Source of the DNA: Methanobacteriota archaeon
GTDB lineage: Archaea > Thermoplasmatota > Poseidoniia > Poseidoniales > Thalassarchaeaceae
DNA length: 23,185 nt
Direction of reading: 5' to 3'
Assembly: GCA_002712645.1 (NCBI GenBank)
Contig: PAUH01000014.1
Span: forward strand, 1-23,185
This document shows, piece after piece, positions 15,030 through 23,090 of the stretch (position 1 is the stretch's first letter; every line of letters begins with the position of its first letter). A program made the translations under genes and the position numbers. The notes under the pieces are model-generated. The model was not told where the DNA came from. It was given only the letters and a program-made list of their open reading frames with translations, and searched no databases.

Positions 15030-17210
15030 ATGGAGGCGGCGAAGGGGGGGCCCCGCACAAAGGTTGCAAGGGGCCTCAGAACTCGTGTAACCTGCTTGTT
15101 GCTGCCATTCATGCTCTCAGTTGTAGCGCCTGCAGCCATCGCCCCTGCAGCCATCGCACAGGAGACGCCCTCAGGAATCGAACCAACTGATATTTGGTCC
15201 GAAGAATATGCCAGTGGGACGTTTCCCTGGGGTGGCAACGCTCAGATTCAATTCCGAGAGTATCACGATTATGAGTCTACAAAGGCCAGAATGCAGTATC
15301 TAGCTGATACTAACCCTGACATCATATCATTCCATGAGGGATTATTCGGGGGGTTAAACGACCGTGGTCAAGAAACCTCACTCGACGACTACAAGGGATG
15401 GGTCTACAACAATCCAAGCCCATGGGTAAAAATCACAGCAGGCGTGGAAAACGGGGACTATAACCCATTCAATGGGGATGCTGGAAACTATCCCGAACGC
15501 CCGGATGTAATGCTGGTCGGCAACCACCATGCAAGGGAGTGGATGTCTTACGAGGTCCCAATGCTGTTCTTGGAAACCGTTGCATATTACTACGGCCAAG
15601 CGGGGATAGACAATGACGGAGACGGCCTGATCGATGAAGATTCGTGGAATGGGATTGATGACGATGGGGACTGTCTCAGCCTCAACGCCTCGTTTCAGGA
15701 TTCGAACGGAGACGGCGTGTCATGCGGACCCGGCGACTTGGGCGTGGATGAAGACTTCTCCGAGCAGTACATCACCGACCTCGTAGACACAAGGGAGATC
15801 TACCTCATACCAATATTGAACACTGACGGGCTGATCTACGACCAGACAGACTGGCTCGCGAATAACTGCAACGGAGCGACAACTGCGAATGCGTACGAGG
15901 AATGTCCGAGGAGCGGTTGGAGGAAGAACCTCAGAGACAATACGGTAACAGGGGTTACGCCGATTCCTGATCTCGATGAAGCCGTGGATGAGGGTTGTGA
16001 TGGCGTGGATCTGAATAGGAATTATCAGTTCGAATGGGGTGCGCCTTTGGGAGCCACAGGACCACTGATCCCAGGGGCCTGCTACGCGGGTGTGAATAAT
16101 GACGTCTACAATGGCCCCGTTGATACTGTAGATCAAGATGGAGACCTCCGTCTAAATGAGGATCACGTCGACGGCAAGGACGATGATGCCGATGGACTGG
16201 TCGACGAAGATTGGCTCGGAGGTAACAGTGAACCAGAGACCAAATTCATTCAAGATATGACTGAGATGAACGACGACAATAATGACGGAGCATCCGATTT
16301 CAAGGCTACACTGACATGGCATTCATTCTCGGAACTCGTCCTGTATCCGTGGGGGCATTGCACAGATTGCGAGTCCCCCGATCATGAATATCTGGTCTAC
16401 CATGGGGATCAAATGGCCCAAATGACACTGTATGAAAATCTGCAATCCTCGGATCTTTATCCAACATCAGGAGACTTCTGCGATTGGCATTATGGCGTTC
16501 ACAATTCATATTGCTACACGATGGAAATCGGAAACAATTTCCATGAAAATCCGGACGACATAAGCCACATCGCAGTCCGAAACCTGGGAGTTCCGTTTTA
16601 CATGGTTGAGATGGCGGATGATCCACGCTTCAGAGCTGTACACGGCTTAGAGAATATGAGTGCAAGGCATTGGATACAAAATCCGTCCGAGGTGAATGTC
16701 CCTGAGAAAGGAGACATACACATCGATCTATGCCTTGATCCGTACTTCCCATTCTCTATTCAGGAAGACAGATCGTATCTTTCATGGCGCTTTGTCGAGC
16801 CGAATCGTCAGCAGAACGATTACGGCCCAACGGAATGGAGACTCGTACCTTGGGAGAAAGCGCCATTCACAGCCTCTGGAGACGATTGCCAGCTGAAAGA
16901 CGGCACAAACGGCACGATCCTGACCAGTGCTGTTCCGATACCCGATACATCCGTGGGGAAACTCCAGTATCGCGCACAGCTTGGAACCACCAATGGCGCA
17001 TTCCCGTTCACATATCCGACAGTAGAGGACGGAGGGAACTACTACGAACTCACGATGCCCTATCGGGCAGGATTCGGATCAGCGATTCTTTCAGTCCTCA
17101 TGTTCGTATTCATCGCCGGTGTCGTCTGGGGAGGCTTGGCATTCCTTCTGAGGACAATGCTCGATGAAGACGCACCAGTCTTATCCCTCCCCCTGGAGGG
17201 CCATGAATGA
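15030..17210 (+). CDS. Secreted, membrane-anchored M14 zinc carboxypeptidase with calcium-binding loops
   Basis: This 726-aa protein has a signal peptide (basic n-region, hydrophobic stretch about 21-42, likely cut near AIAQ) and a C-terminal membrane helix at about 682-708 with a short acidic inner tail, so the catalytic part is outside the cell. The M14 site is complete: zinc ligands H167 and E170 (HARE), substrate-binding N329-R330 (DLNRNY), third zinc ligand H431 (WHSFSELVLYPWG), Y477, and catalytic E499 (TMEIG). Residue C484, just before D485-W486, sits where pancreatic enzymes carry the specificity residue 255. Asp/Asn/Gly-rich inserts at about 193-242, 366-395 and 413-423 look like calcium-binding DxDxDG loops. 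The stop overlaps the symporter start as ATGA, so peptide cutting and amino-acid uptake are probably coupled. Confidence 0.9.
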   Translation: MEAAKGGPRTKVARGLRTRVTCLLLPFMLSVVAPAAIAPAAIAQETPSGIEPTDIWSEEYASGTFPWGGNAQIQFREYHDYESTKARMQYLADTNPDIISFHEGLFGGLNDRGQETSLDDYKGWVYNNPSPWVKITAGVENGDYNPFNGDAGNYPERPDVMLVGNHHAREWMSYEVPMLFLETVAYYYGQAGIDNDGDGLIDEDSWNGIDDDGDCLSLNASFQDSNGDGVSCGPGDLGVDEDFSEQYITDLVDTREIYLIPILNTDGLIYDQTDWLANNCNGATTANAYEECPRSGWRKNLRDNTVTGVTPIPDLDEAVDEGCDGVDLNRNYQFEWGAPLGATGPLIPGACYAGVNNDVYNGPVDTVDQDGDLRLNEDHVDGKDDDADGLVDEDWLGGNSEPETKFIQDMTEMNDDNNDGASDFKATLTWHSFSELVLYPWGHCTDCESPDHEYLVYHGDQMAQMTLYENLQSSDLYPTSGDFCDWHYGVHNSYCYTMEIGNNFHENPDDISHIAVRNLGVPFYMVEMADDPRFRAVHGLENMSARHWIQNPSEVNVPEKGDIHIDLCLDPYFPFSIQEDRSYLSWRFVEPNRQQNDYGPTEWRLVPWEKAPFTASGDDCQLKDGTNGTILTSAVPIPDTSVGKLQYRAQLGTTNGAFPFTYPTVEDGGNYYELTMPYRAGFGSAILSVLMFVFIAGVVWGGLAFLLRTMLDEDAPVLSLPLEGHE
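15129..15157 (+). repeat. Tandem 15-bp duplication in the peptidase signal peptide
   Basis: The 14-mer cctgcagccatcgc occurs at 15129-15142 and again at 15144-15157, a 15-bp period that doubles the five residues PAAIA just before the likely signal-peptide cleavage site. It is in frame and probably neutral. Confidence 0.7.
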
Positions 17211-19000
17211 CCAGCTCATCAGATGAGTTCAGCGGCCGATTAGGACTGATATTCGCCACGATAGGCGCTGCGATAGGGACAGGCAACATATGGCGATTCC
17301 CGAGAATGGTCGGTGCAAACGGCGGTGGCTCATTCTTAGTCCCGTGGGTAATCTTCCTTTTTCTATGGTCCATTCCACTGGTTGTCGCTGAGTTCGCCCT
17401 TGGTAAGCGGTCGAGGACCGGCACTGTGGGAACATTCAGAATTTTCAATGGTCCAAAATTTGCCTGGATGGGGCTATGGACTGCATGGATATCCACAGCC
17501 ATAGGATTCTACTATGCTGTGGTGACTGGTTGGTGCATCAATTATTTCCAGAGCGCTGTCCGAGGTGGTTTAGGATCAGATGTAGATACAACTGAAGTTT
17601 GGAACAGCTTCTTGCAAGATCCATCCCAGGTGGTCATGTTCCAAGCTCTTGCCGTGCTAATCACGATGGCAGCGATATGGAAGGGCGCGAAGGCCATCGA
17701 GAAGGTCAATGTGATTCTGATGGTCTCTTTGTTCATCCTTCTATTCTCAGCGTTGTTCCTTGCTTTCGTCATGGACCTGAATGATGGGACGCTCGATGGA
17801 TTCGTATACATGTTCAGCATACAACCTGAGTATCTTTTGGAACCAGAGACTTGGATAAATGGCCTGTCGCAATCCGCATGGTCTTGCTCGGCGGGAATGG
17901 GGATGGCCATCACATACTCGGTGTACATGAGGAAGGACGAGGACACAACCCTGAATGCAGCCACCATGTGCCTCGCAAACAATAGCATCTCGATCATAGC
18001 CGGATTAACCGTCATGATGGCCGTCTTTTCCGTTGTCGACGACCCCTTGTCTGCAGTGAGCGGAGGCAGTAGCGCAATCACGTTCCTCGTGCTTCCAGAG
18101 GTTTTCGCACAGGCCCCCGGGGGACCCGCAGTGCAGCTCGCGATGGTTGCCATGTTCTTCCTCGCGCTTTCATTCGCAGCTTTGACCTCGATGATATCGA
18201 CCGTAGAGCTATGCGTTCGAAATTTCGTGGATCACGGGGTGAATAGGGAGAAGGCTGTCGGTCTGACAAGCATCGCGATATTCCTGTTCGGCATCCCCAG
18301 CGCTGCCACCTGGATATTAGTGGACGAATCCACAGGCGTTGCCTTCCCCCAGTTCCTTGAGGTGCAAGATCACATCTGGGGATACGGTTTGATGTTCAGC
18401 GGCCTGTTTATCGCATTCGCTATCTGGAGATACGGATGGTCCAGATACAAGGTCTGGCAAGCGGAAAATGATGTCGAGGGCTTCTCGATGCGCGACTACC
18501 TTGATCATGGAGTCTCATCATTCAGGGACGACTTCATCAATACGGGGGACAACGATTGGTGGATAGGCAAATGGTGGGACTACATCATGTATCTCGGATT
18601 CCCGATAATGTTCGTGGTACTCATGGGCACGTTCTTCGTGGACATGCTAGCGACCGTCGAAGATCCCTGGGACCCGACAAATCCGAAAGGCATCACGATA
18701 ATCCTCATCTTCTGGGGCATAACTGCGTTCTTATTCATCAGCATGAATCGGCTCATGCTCGTCAATAGAGTCGTACCGACTGGGAAATCTGGATTCCCAA
18801 TGTGCCTCTTATCCGGCGAATATGTGCTCGAGCCAAGACCGCTGTTCAGAAATGTCCCGGAGGGGGCAGACGTGCCGATCGATACGTTACCCGGCGGTGA
18901 AGACCCCTTCATCCTCAAGGTGGGCGATCCGATACCCGAGCTCGAGAATCAGCCATTTGCCGTCTCTGGCGGTCCCGTGATGGATGCTGAAATCGTATGA
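17207..19000 (+). CDS. Neurotransmitter:sodium symporter (NSS/SNF family), probable amino-acid importer
   Basis: NSS proteins use the sodium gradient to import amino acids or related amines. The 597-aa sequence has the unwound first helix GAAIGTGNIWRFP at 20-32, with the Asn that binds sodium and substrate in LeuT, and ALTSMIS at 325-331 with T327-S328 in the place of the second sodium site. About twelve hydrophobic helices can be traced up to residue 525. It is longer than LeuT (about 510 aa) because of an amphipathic loop near 425-455 and a roughly 70-residue soluble, acidic C-terminal tail. The ATG overlaps the peptidase stop (ATGA), with GGAGGG 6 nt upstream, and its own stop overlaps the next start the same way. 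The substrate is inferred to be amino acids freed by the upstream peptidase. Confidence 0.92.
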   Translation: MTSSSDEFSGRLGLIFATIGAAIGTGNIWRFPRMVGANGGGSFLVPWVIFLFLWSIPLVVAEFALGKRSRTGTVGTFRIFNGPKFAWMGLWTAWISTAIGFYYAVVTGWCINYFQSAVRGGLGSDVDTTEVWNSFLQDPSQVVMFQALAVLITMAAIWKGAKAIEKVNVILMVSLFILLFSALFLAFVMDLNDGTLDGFVYMFSIQPEYLLEPETWINGLSQSAWSCSAGMGMAITYSVYMRKDEDTTLNAATMCLANNSISIIAGLTVMMAVFSVVDDPLSAVSGGSSAITFLVLPEVFAQAPGGPAVQLAMVAMFFLALSFAALTSMISTVELCVRNFVDHGVNREKAVGLTSIAIFLFGIPSAATWILVDESTGVAFPQFLEVQDHIWGYGLMFSGLFIAFAIWRYGWSRYKVWQAENDVEGFSMRDYLDHGVSSFRDDFINTGDNDWWIGKWWDYIMYLGFPIMFVVLMGTFFVDMLATVEDPWDPTNPKGITIILIFWGITAFLFISMNRLMLVNRVVPTGKSGFPMCLLSGEYVLEPRPLFRNVPEGADVPIDTLPGGEDPFILKVGDPIPELENQPFAVSGGPVMDAEIV

Positions 19001-19476
19001 AAGACCATCAACTAGAGAATTACAATTTACGTACACTTATGATTGAGTACGCGTATTTTTGTGCCGTTGGAACATTGAACGTTCTCATTTTTTTCGCCAT
19101 GTACTCTCTTACCTATTCCATAGCGGGGGAAATCGAGTATCGTGCTGCGAGTGCATGGTCAGTTTCCTATCTCCTTAGCTCAATAATCTCCCATTCCATG
19201 CATAGATGGTTCACGTTCCGTTCAATCTCTCCGTATGGCCGAAGCCTCGCCCTCACAATGGCTGTATACACGATTCTACTTATCATCTCCACATTTTCAC
19301 AGGCTATCTTAGCAGACAGGATGGGTTTTGACCACCTTGCTGTCTGGGCCTTGAATACAGCTGCATTCGGATTCCTCTCATTCATTGCATTGAGATTCAT
19401 CGCATTCCCGATGTCCGATGGAACCATTTCAGTCCGCGAACGCATGGAGATTGCCAAGTTGGGCCGTAGGTCTTGA
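18997..19476 (+). CDS. GtrA-like four-helix membrane protein
   Basis: The 159-aa product has four hydrophobic helices at roughly 15-40, 50-70, 82-105 and 112-135. Several features fit the GtrA family, small membrane proteins involved in moving or handling lipid-linked sugars: FCAVGTLNVLIFF in the first helix, a loop ending HRWFTFRS after the second, and a final FLSFIALRFIAF helix. The usual nFllnrrwtF pattern appears here as ISHSMHRWFTF. A short basic tail ends the protein. It overlaps the symporter stop by ATGA and ends 1 nt before the preferred hisS start, so it is translated in the same chain. Its relation to either neighbour's job is unclear. Confidence 0.65.
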   Translation: MKDHQLENYNLRTLMIEYAYFCAVGTLNVLIFFAMYSLTYSIAGEIEYRAASAWSVSYLLSSIISHSMHRWFTFRSISPYGRSLALTMAVYTILLIISTFSQAILADRMGFDHLAVWALNTAAFGFLSFIALRFIAFPMSDGTISVRERMEIAKLGRRS

Positions 19477-19477
19477 A

Positions 19478-20758
19478 GTGCATTCGCAAACAGCGACCGA
19501 TGTGTCTGCCGGCGTGCGAGGGACTCGCGACTTCTATCCGGAAGAGATGAGACTCAGAAATTGGCTATTCGAACACTTCCACGCCGCCGCCCGATCTCAC
19601 GGCTTCGAAGAGTACGATTCACCAGTCCTCGAGAGCGAGGAACTCTACACGAGAAAGGCAGGCGAAGAGATTACTGCACAGCTGTACAACTTCGAAGATA
19701 AGGGCGGCAGACGCGTAGCTCTCAGACCTGAGATGACGCCTTCCCTAGCGCGGATGGTCATGGCCAAATCGGGAACGCTCCCCACGCCTATCAAGTGGTA
19801 TTCCATCCCGCAGTGCTGGCGATATGAAAGAACCCAAAGAGGCCGTGGAAGGGAGCATTACCAGTGGAATGTGGACATATGGGGGATGCAAGGTGTCGAG
19901 GCGGATGCCGAACTACTCTCGGTGCTGGTATACTTCTTCCGAGCCGTCGGTCTCAAATCCGACGACCTCGTAATACGGGTAAGCAATAGGAAAGTCCTCG
20001 AAGAGGTCTTGGGGGCCCTTGGAATCGAGGGAGAGACATTCTCCAAAACATGCATCATTATCGACAAGATGGACAAACTACCTCCTGAAGCCATTGAGCA
20101 GCAACTCGCAGATTTAGGCCACGGTCAAGATTCGATAGCCAGGATAAGGAAAGTCCTCGGGATAAAAGATCTAGATGATTTGAGCACAGAGTTGGATAGC
20201 GACAGCAAGGCGGTAAGGGAACTCGAAGATCTATTCGCCCTATGCGAATCTTACGGGATAACGAGCTGGCTGTCCTTTGACGCCTCTGTTGTCAGGGGTC
20301 TCGCATACTACACGGGATCCGTGTTCGAGGCTCATGATAGAGACAACGAACTCCGGGCGATATGCGGGGGAGGCAGATATGATCGGCTACTGTCCACCCT
20401 CGGTGGCAAGGATCTACCAGCCACGGGATTCGGCTTCGGCGACATGGTAATCATGGAACTCCTTTCAGTCAAGGGCCTGATACCGCATCTGCCCAGTGGG
20501 AATGAGGACATAGTAATCCCTCTCGACAAGGCCCTGAGGCCCGCTGCTATGGCAGTCGCGTCCAGACTCAGGGCATCCGGCAGATCCGTGGATCTAGTTC
20601 TGGATGACAAGAGGATGAAGTGGGCATTCAGGCATGCTGAGAGAACGGGTGCTCAGAGGCTCGTCATGGTCATGCCAGAGGAATGGCAGGCTGGAAAGGT
20701 CAGAATCAAGAATCTAGAAACCGGCGAAGAGTCCGATTTTGATGCAGAGTCTCTGTGA
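19478..20758 (+). CDS. hisS: Histidyl-tRNA synthetase
   Basis: A class II aminoacyl-tRNA synthetase that charges tRNA-His. The sequence begins with the typical VRGTRDFYPEEMRLRNWLF and has PEMTPSLARMV, motif 2 (CWRYERTQRGRGREHYQWN), the histidine-binding GLAYYTGSVFEA and CGGGRYDRL blocks, motif 3 (ATGFGFGDMVIM), and a C-terminal anticodon-binding domain from about residue 330. The frame is open back to an ATG at 19418 inside the upstream gene. The GTG at 19478, 1 nt after the GtrA-like stop, gives about 13 residues before RGTRDF, as in relatives, and is preferred; a GTG at 19502 is a third option. From 19478 the protein has 426 aa. It converges with the PGF-CTERM gene with 6 nt between stops. 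Confidence 0.95.
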   Translation: MHSQTATDVSAGVRGTRDFYPEEMRLRNWLFEHFHAAARSHGFEEYDSPVLESEELYTRKAGEEITAQLYNFEDKGGRRVALRPEMTPSLARMVMAKSGTLPTPIKWYSIPQCWRYERTQRGRGREHYQWNVDIWGMQGVEADAELLSVLVYFFRAVGLKSDDLVIRVSNRKVLEEVLGALGIEGETFSKTCIIIDKMDKLPPEAIEQQLADLGHGQDSIARIRKVLGIKDLDDLSTELDSDSKAVRELEDLFALCESYGITSWLSFDASVVRGLAYYTGSVFEAHDRDNELRAICGGGRYDRLLSTLGGKDLPATGFGFGDMVIMELLSVKGLIPHLPSGNEDIVIPLDKALRPAAMAVASRLRASGRSVDLVLDDKRMKWAFRHAERTGAQRLVMVMPEEWQAGKVRIKNLETGEESDFDAESL

Positions 20759-20764
20759 CTCAAT

Positions 20765-21571
20765 TCAGTCCTCGTGACGGAGTCTGCTAGCCGCCACCGC
20801 TCCGATTGCCAGTGACCCCACCCCTGCAAGAAGTCCGAATCCGGGCAACAAGCCACTTTCTACCGCGGACGGCGGAGCATTGTCGCCACCGACAGCGATT
20901 GGATCGGAGGCGTTGATGACTGGGAAGAGAATCTCCGTGTTCATACCGTCTTGGTTATTTGAATAATACAATCTGAAAACACCCGTACAATCGAATACGA
21001 TGCACTCCAAGCCTCCTGGATTAGGTTTTGAGTACTCGAATTGCAACTGTGGCTCCTCAAAGCTCTTGTTCCATCTTGTCATATTCTCTGCTACGGGGAT
21101 TTCCCAGATTACCTGCTCATCCTCAAAAGAATTGGTTGCGAATTCATTCACTGCAACCACGGTACTACCCTTCATCAGTGAGATTCGCAACTCTTGACAT
21201 TCTGCTGTGTCGCTACAGTCACCGGATTGGACATAGACACCCACATCTATCCTGATGGTCCCATTTGGATTGAGGTACATATCTTCCTTGAAGGATTCTG
21301 ACATAGCGCAATTGAAGTTGACATCAACCTGTTGATTTTGTGCAAACTCCTTCTCCCCATAGCCATCTACGGCGGAGGTAGTCTCATTCGCATCGAAATG
21401 GGTCCAGCACTGGCCTATGTTGTCGGTGCCCCAAATGTGCATGTGAGGATTCTCCACGGAGGGCTGCTTCGCATCTGCCGCCTGTGCAGAGGCAGGCGCG
21501 CCTGTGACTGCGATTAGCATAACCGCAAGCAGAGTTAATGCAGCGATTCTCTTCCCAATCATGGCTTTCAT
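20765..21571 (-). CDS. Secreted surface protein with PGF-CTERM-like C-terminus
   Basis: From the ATG at 21571 the product has 268 aa with a clear signal peptide (MKAMIGKR, then a hydrophobic stretch ending near PASAQA). The mature part is rich in Asp, Asn and Thr, has six Cys (probably disulfides) and five N-glycosylation sequons (NET, NGT, NMT, NKS, NAS), as expected of an exported glycoprotein with beta structure. It ends with a linker, then LLPGFG, a hydrophobic helix, and a short R-x-R end, the layout of PGF-CTERM signals processed by archaeosortases. No enzyme domain was recognised. A TTG at 21592 would add seven residues but lacks support. It lies 42 nt downstream of ftsZ on the same strand. 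Confidence 0.8.
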   Translation of the reverse strand: MKAMIGKRIAALTLLAVMLIAVTGAPASAQAADAKQPSVENPHMHIWGTDNIGQCWTHFDANETTSAVDGYGEKEFAQNQQVDVNFNCAMSESFKEDMYLNPNGTIRIDVGVYVQSGDCSDTAECQELRISLMKGSTVVAVNEFATNSFEDEQVIWEIPVAENMTRWNKSFEEPQLQFEYSKPNPGGLECIVFDCTGVFRLYYSNNQDGMNTEILFPVINASDPIAVGGDNAPPSAVESGLLPGFGLLAGVGSLAIGAVAASRLRHED

Positions 21572-21613
21572 GTCAATACTCTCGTGTTTCAACCTATGGG
21601 GGCCCCGTGCGCT

Positions 21614-22729
21614 CTAACCATCAAATCTGTGCAGTCCATCCTCATCCCGGGCACTCTTTCGAGCAATATTGAGCGCATCACCGAGAAGATCCGCGGCCAT
21701 CGATCCTCCTGAGAGCCTATCGCCCGCCACTCCTGTGATTATCGACATCACCTTGATGGTGTCTCCGAAGGCGGGGTCCTGCCGGGCTCCGAATATCACC
21801 TGAGCATCTGGAGCGAGCTTCGCCGTCATCAGCTCGACAACCTGGTTGGCTTGTTCCAGCGTCATGTAAGAGCCGCCAGTCACATGAATAAGCGCACCAG
21901 TCGCACCCTCGATGTCAACATCGAGAAGAGGGTGATTCATGGCCTCGTGGACGACTTCCTCCGGCCCCTTGTCGCTCTCCCCGTAGAGCATCATGGTCAC
22001 GCCGCCACCCTTCATGATGGATCGGACATCAGCGAAGTCCAGATTTATCAAGCTTGGAACTGTGATCGTCTCGACTATTCCCTTGATTATCTCAGCAATC
22101 AGCTGATCCATGATGCTGAAGGCCTCTTCGAGGGGGAGATTGGGAACGAACTGGAGAAGTCGGTTATTGTCCAGTACGAGGACCGCATCCGCAGCGCCCC
22201 GAAGAAGGTCGAGACCCTCCAAAGCACGCTGCATCCGCATCTTCCTCTCGACGGCGAATGGCGTGGTGACGATCGCAACGACGAGAGCACCGACCCTCTT
22301 GGCCTCCGCTGCCACCACGGGCGCTATGCCTGTCCCAGTCCCCCCTCCGAGGCCCGCAGTCACGAATACCAGATCCGCCCCATTCACGATCTGGGTAATC
22401 ACGCCCCTGCCAGCCTCAGCGGCCTTGCGGCCCATATGGGGGTCGCCCCCTGCTCCGAGACCTCTTGTGATGTGTCTTCCAACGAGTAGCTTCTGCTGGG
22501 CGCGGGTGTTGTCCAGATGCTGCTTGTCCGTGTTTATCGCTACGGTTATGGCTCCTTCCACCCCTATGTGCGTAATGCGATTCATCGTGTTGTTGCCAGA
22601 CCCGCCGCACCCGCAAACAAGGATGCGCGGGTCGGGCGGCCCGAAGCTCTCGAGCTGCTCATCTGTGAGAGCGGTGGATGACCCTGGTTGGGCCATGGTC
22701 CCCCAAGCTGGCGCATTACCTATCGTCAT
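21614..22729 (-). CDS. ftsZ: Cell division GTPase FtsZ
   Basis: FtsZ polymerises into the division ring. From the ATG at 22729 the 371-aa protein has a roughly 30-residue N-terminal tail, ILVCGCGGSGNN at 36-47, the tubulin signature GGGTGTG at 128-134, TTPFAVE at 155-161, DNNRLL at 187-192 and the T7 synergy loop NLDFADVR at 229-236, which supplies the Asp needed for GTP hydrolysis. The C-terminal domain is complete, with a short tail. The frame is open to a TTG at 22762, but GGAGG at 22737-22741 lies 7 nt before the ATG at 22729, which decides the start. It is divergent from tRNA-Tyr. Which archaeal FtsZ paralogue it is cannot be read here. Confidence 0.95.
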   Translation of the reverse strand: MTIGNAPAWGTMAQPGSSTALTDEQLESFGPPDPRILVCGCGGSGNNTMNRITHIGVEGAITVAINTDKQHLDNTRAQQKLLVGRHITRGLGAGGDPHMGRKAAEAGRGVITQIVNGADLVFVTAGLGGGTGTGIAPVVAAEAKRVGALVVAIVTTPFAVERKMRMQRALEGLDLLRGAADAVLVLDNNRLLQFVPNLPLEEAFSIMDQLIAEIIKGIVETITVPSLINLDFADVRSIMKGGGVTMMLYGESDKGPEEVVHEAMNHPLLDVDIEGATGALIHVTGGSYMTLEQANQVVELMTAKLAPDAQVIFGARQDPAFGDTIKVMSIITGVAGDRLSGGSMAADLLGDALNIARKSARDEDGLHRFDG

Positions 22730-22736
22730 GTATTGG

Positions 22737-22741
22737 CCTCC
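22737..22741 (-). promoter_or_regulatory. Strong ribosome-binding site that fixes the ftsZ start
   Basis: On the minus strand GGAGG stands 7 nt before the ATG at 22729. The upstream TTG at 22762 has no comparable site, so the shorter FtsZ is favoured. Confidence 0.8.
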
Positions 22742-22862
22742 ACCCCAAATGGATGCAGACAATCGATTTCTTGGCCTTCTTAATGATTGAGGGAGGCACG
22801 ACGTCCGCAGGGCCGATTATCGTCCGTCTTGATGCAAGCCGAAGCGACTACTTCCCGGAAAC

Positions 22863-22876
22863 GGAGATAAGTCTCC
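22863..22876. promoter_or_regulatory. Palindrome at the expected TATA-box position of tRNA-Tyr
   Basis: GGAGA-TAAG-TCTCC is a perfect 5-bp inverted repeat around a 4-base centre. Its centre lies about 26 nt before the 5' end of tRNA-Tyr, where an archaeal TATA box would be, and the GATAAG core is a weak TATA-like element. It could be a promoter element, a regulator site or chance. The rest of the gap between ftsZ and tRNA-Tyr shows nothing else clear. Confidence 0.35.
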
Positions 22877-22895
22877 TGCTTGCCGCTCGGACCAG

Positions 22896-22999
22896 CCGCG
22901 CTTAGCTCAGTTGGCTAGAGCACCTGACTGTAGACTGGAAACACATGGTTGTGGGCAGCCATCAGGGGGTCCCCGGTTCAAGTCCGGGAGCGCGGACCA
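22896..22999 (+). tRNA. tRNA-Tyr (anticodon GTA) with intron
   Basis: The acceptor stem CCGCGCT pairs with AGCGCGG, followed by discriminator A and an encoded CCA. The C1-G72 pair is the known identity element of archaeal and eukaryotic tRNA-Tyr. The D arm is GCTC-AGTTGGCTA-GAGC, the anticodon stem CCTGA pairs with TCAGG, and the T arm is CCCGG-TTCAAGT-CCGGG. The anticodon GTA is at 22930-22932. The anticodon loop is interrupted by a 27-nt intron at 22934-22960, after position 37. Removing it gives a normal seven-base loop (CTGTAGA). Confidence 0.95.
22934..22960 (+). other. tRNA-Tyr intron with bulge-helix-bulge splice sites
   Basis: The 27-nt intron lies between positions 37 and 38. The central four-pair helix is CTGT (22928-22931) with GCAG (22955-22958), the last pair T-G. 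It is flanked by three-base bulges AGA (22932-22934) and CCA (22959-22961). Cutting after the second base of each bulge, the standard pattern for the archaeal splicing endonuclease, gives the boundaries stated. Inside, CACA and TGTG can pair around TGGT. The pairing was done by hand. Confidence 0.85.
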
Positions 23000-23090
23000 A
23001 AAACCATGTTCAATCTATTTTCAGCGAAGATGCTGTTTCAATCACCCTCAAATAGGGAATGGCGGTCGCTCGGGACCCGGAGGTTCGATT

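Noticed and set aside
17542..18153. 203-aa antisense frame within the NSS symporter gene
   Set aside because: The plus strand has intact NSS sodium-site motifs; the antisense product shows no domain and is a shadow.
20755..20768. Possible terminator between the convergent hisS and PGF-CTERM genes
   Set aside because: Only 6 nt separate the stops; no hairpin or T-run is visible.
21851..22790. Two long frames antisense to ftsZ (212 and 226 aa)
   Set aside because: They are Pro/Arg/Ser-rich reverse readings of strongly conserved FtsZ motifs, with no ribosome-binding site or recognisable domain.
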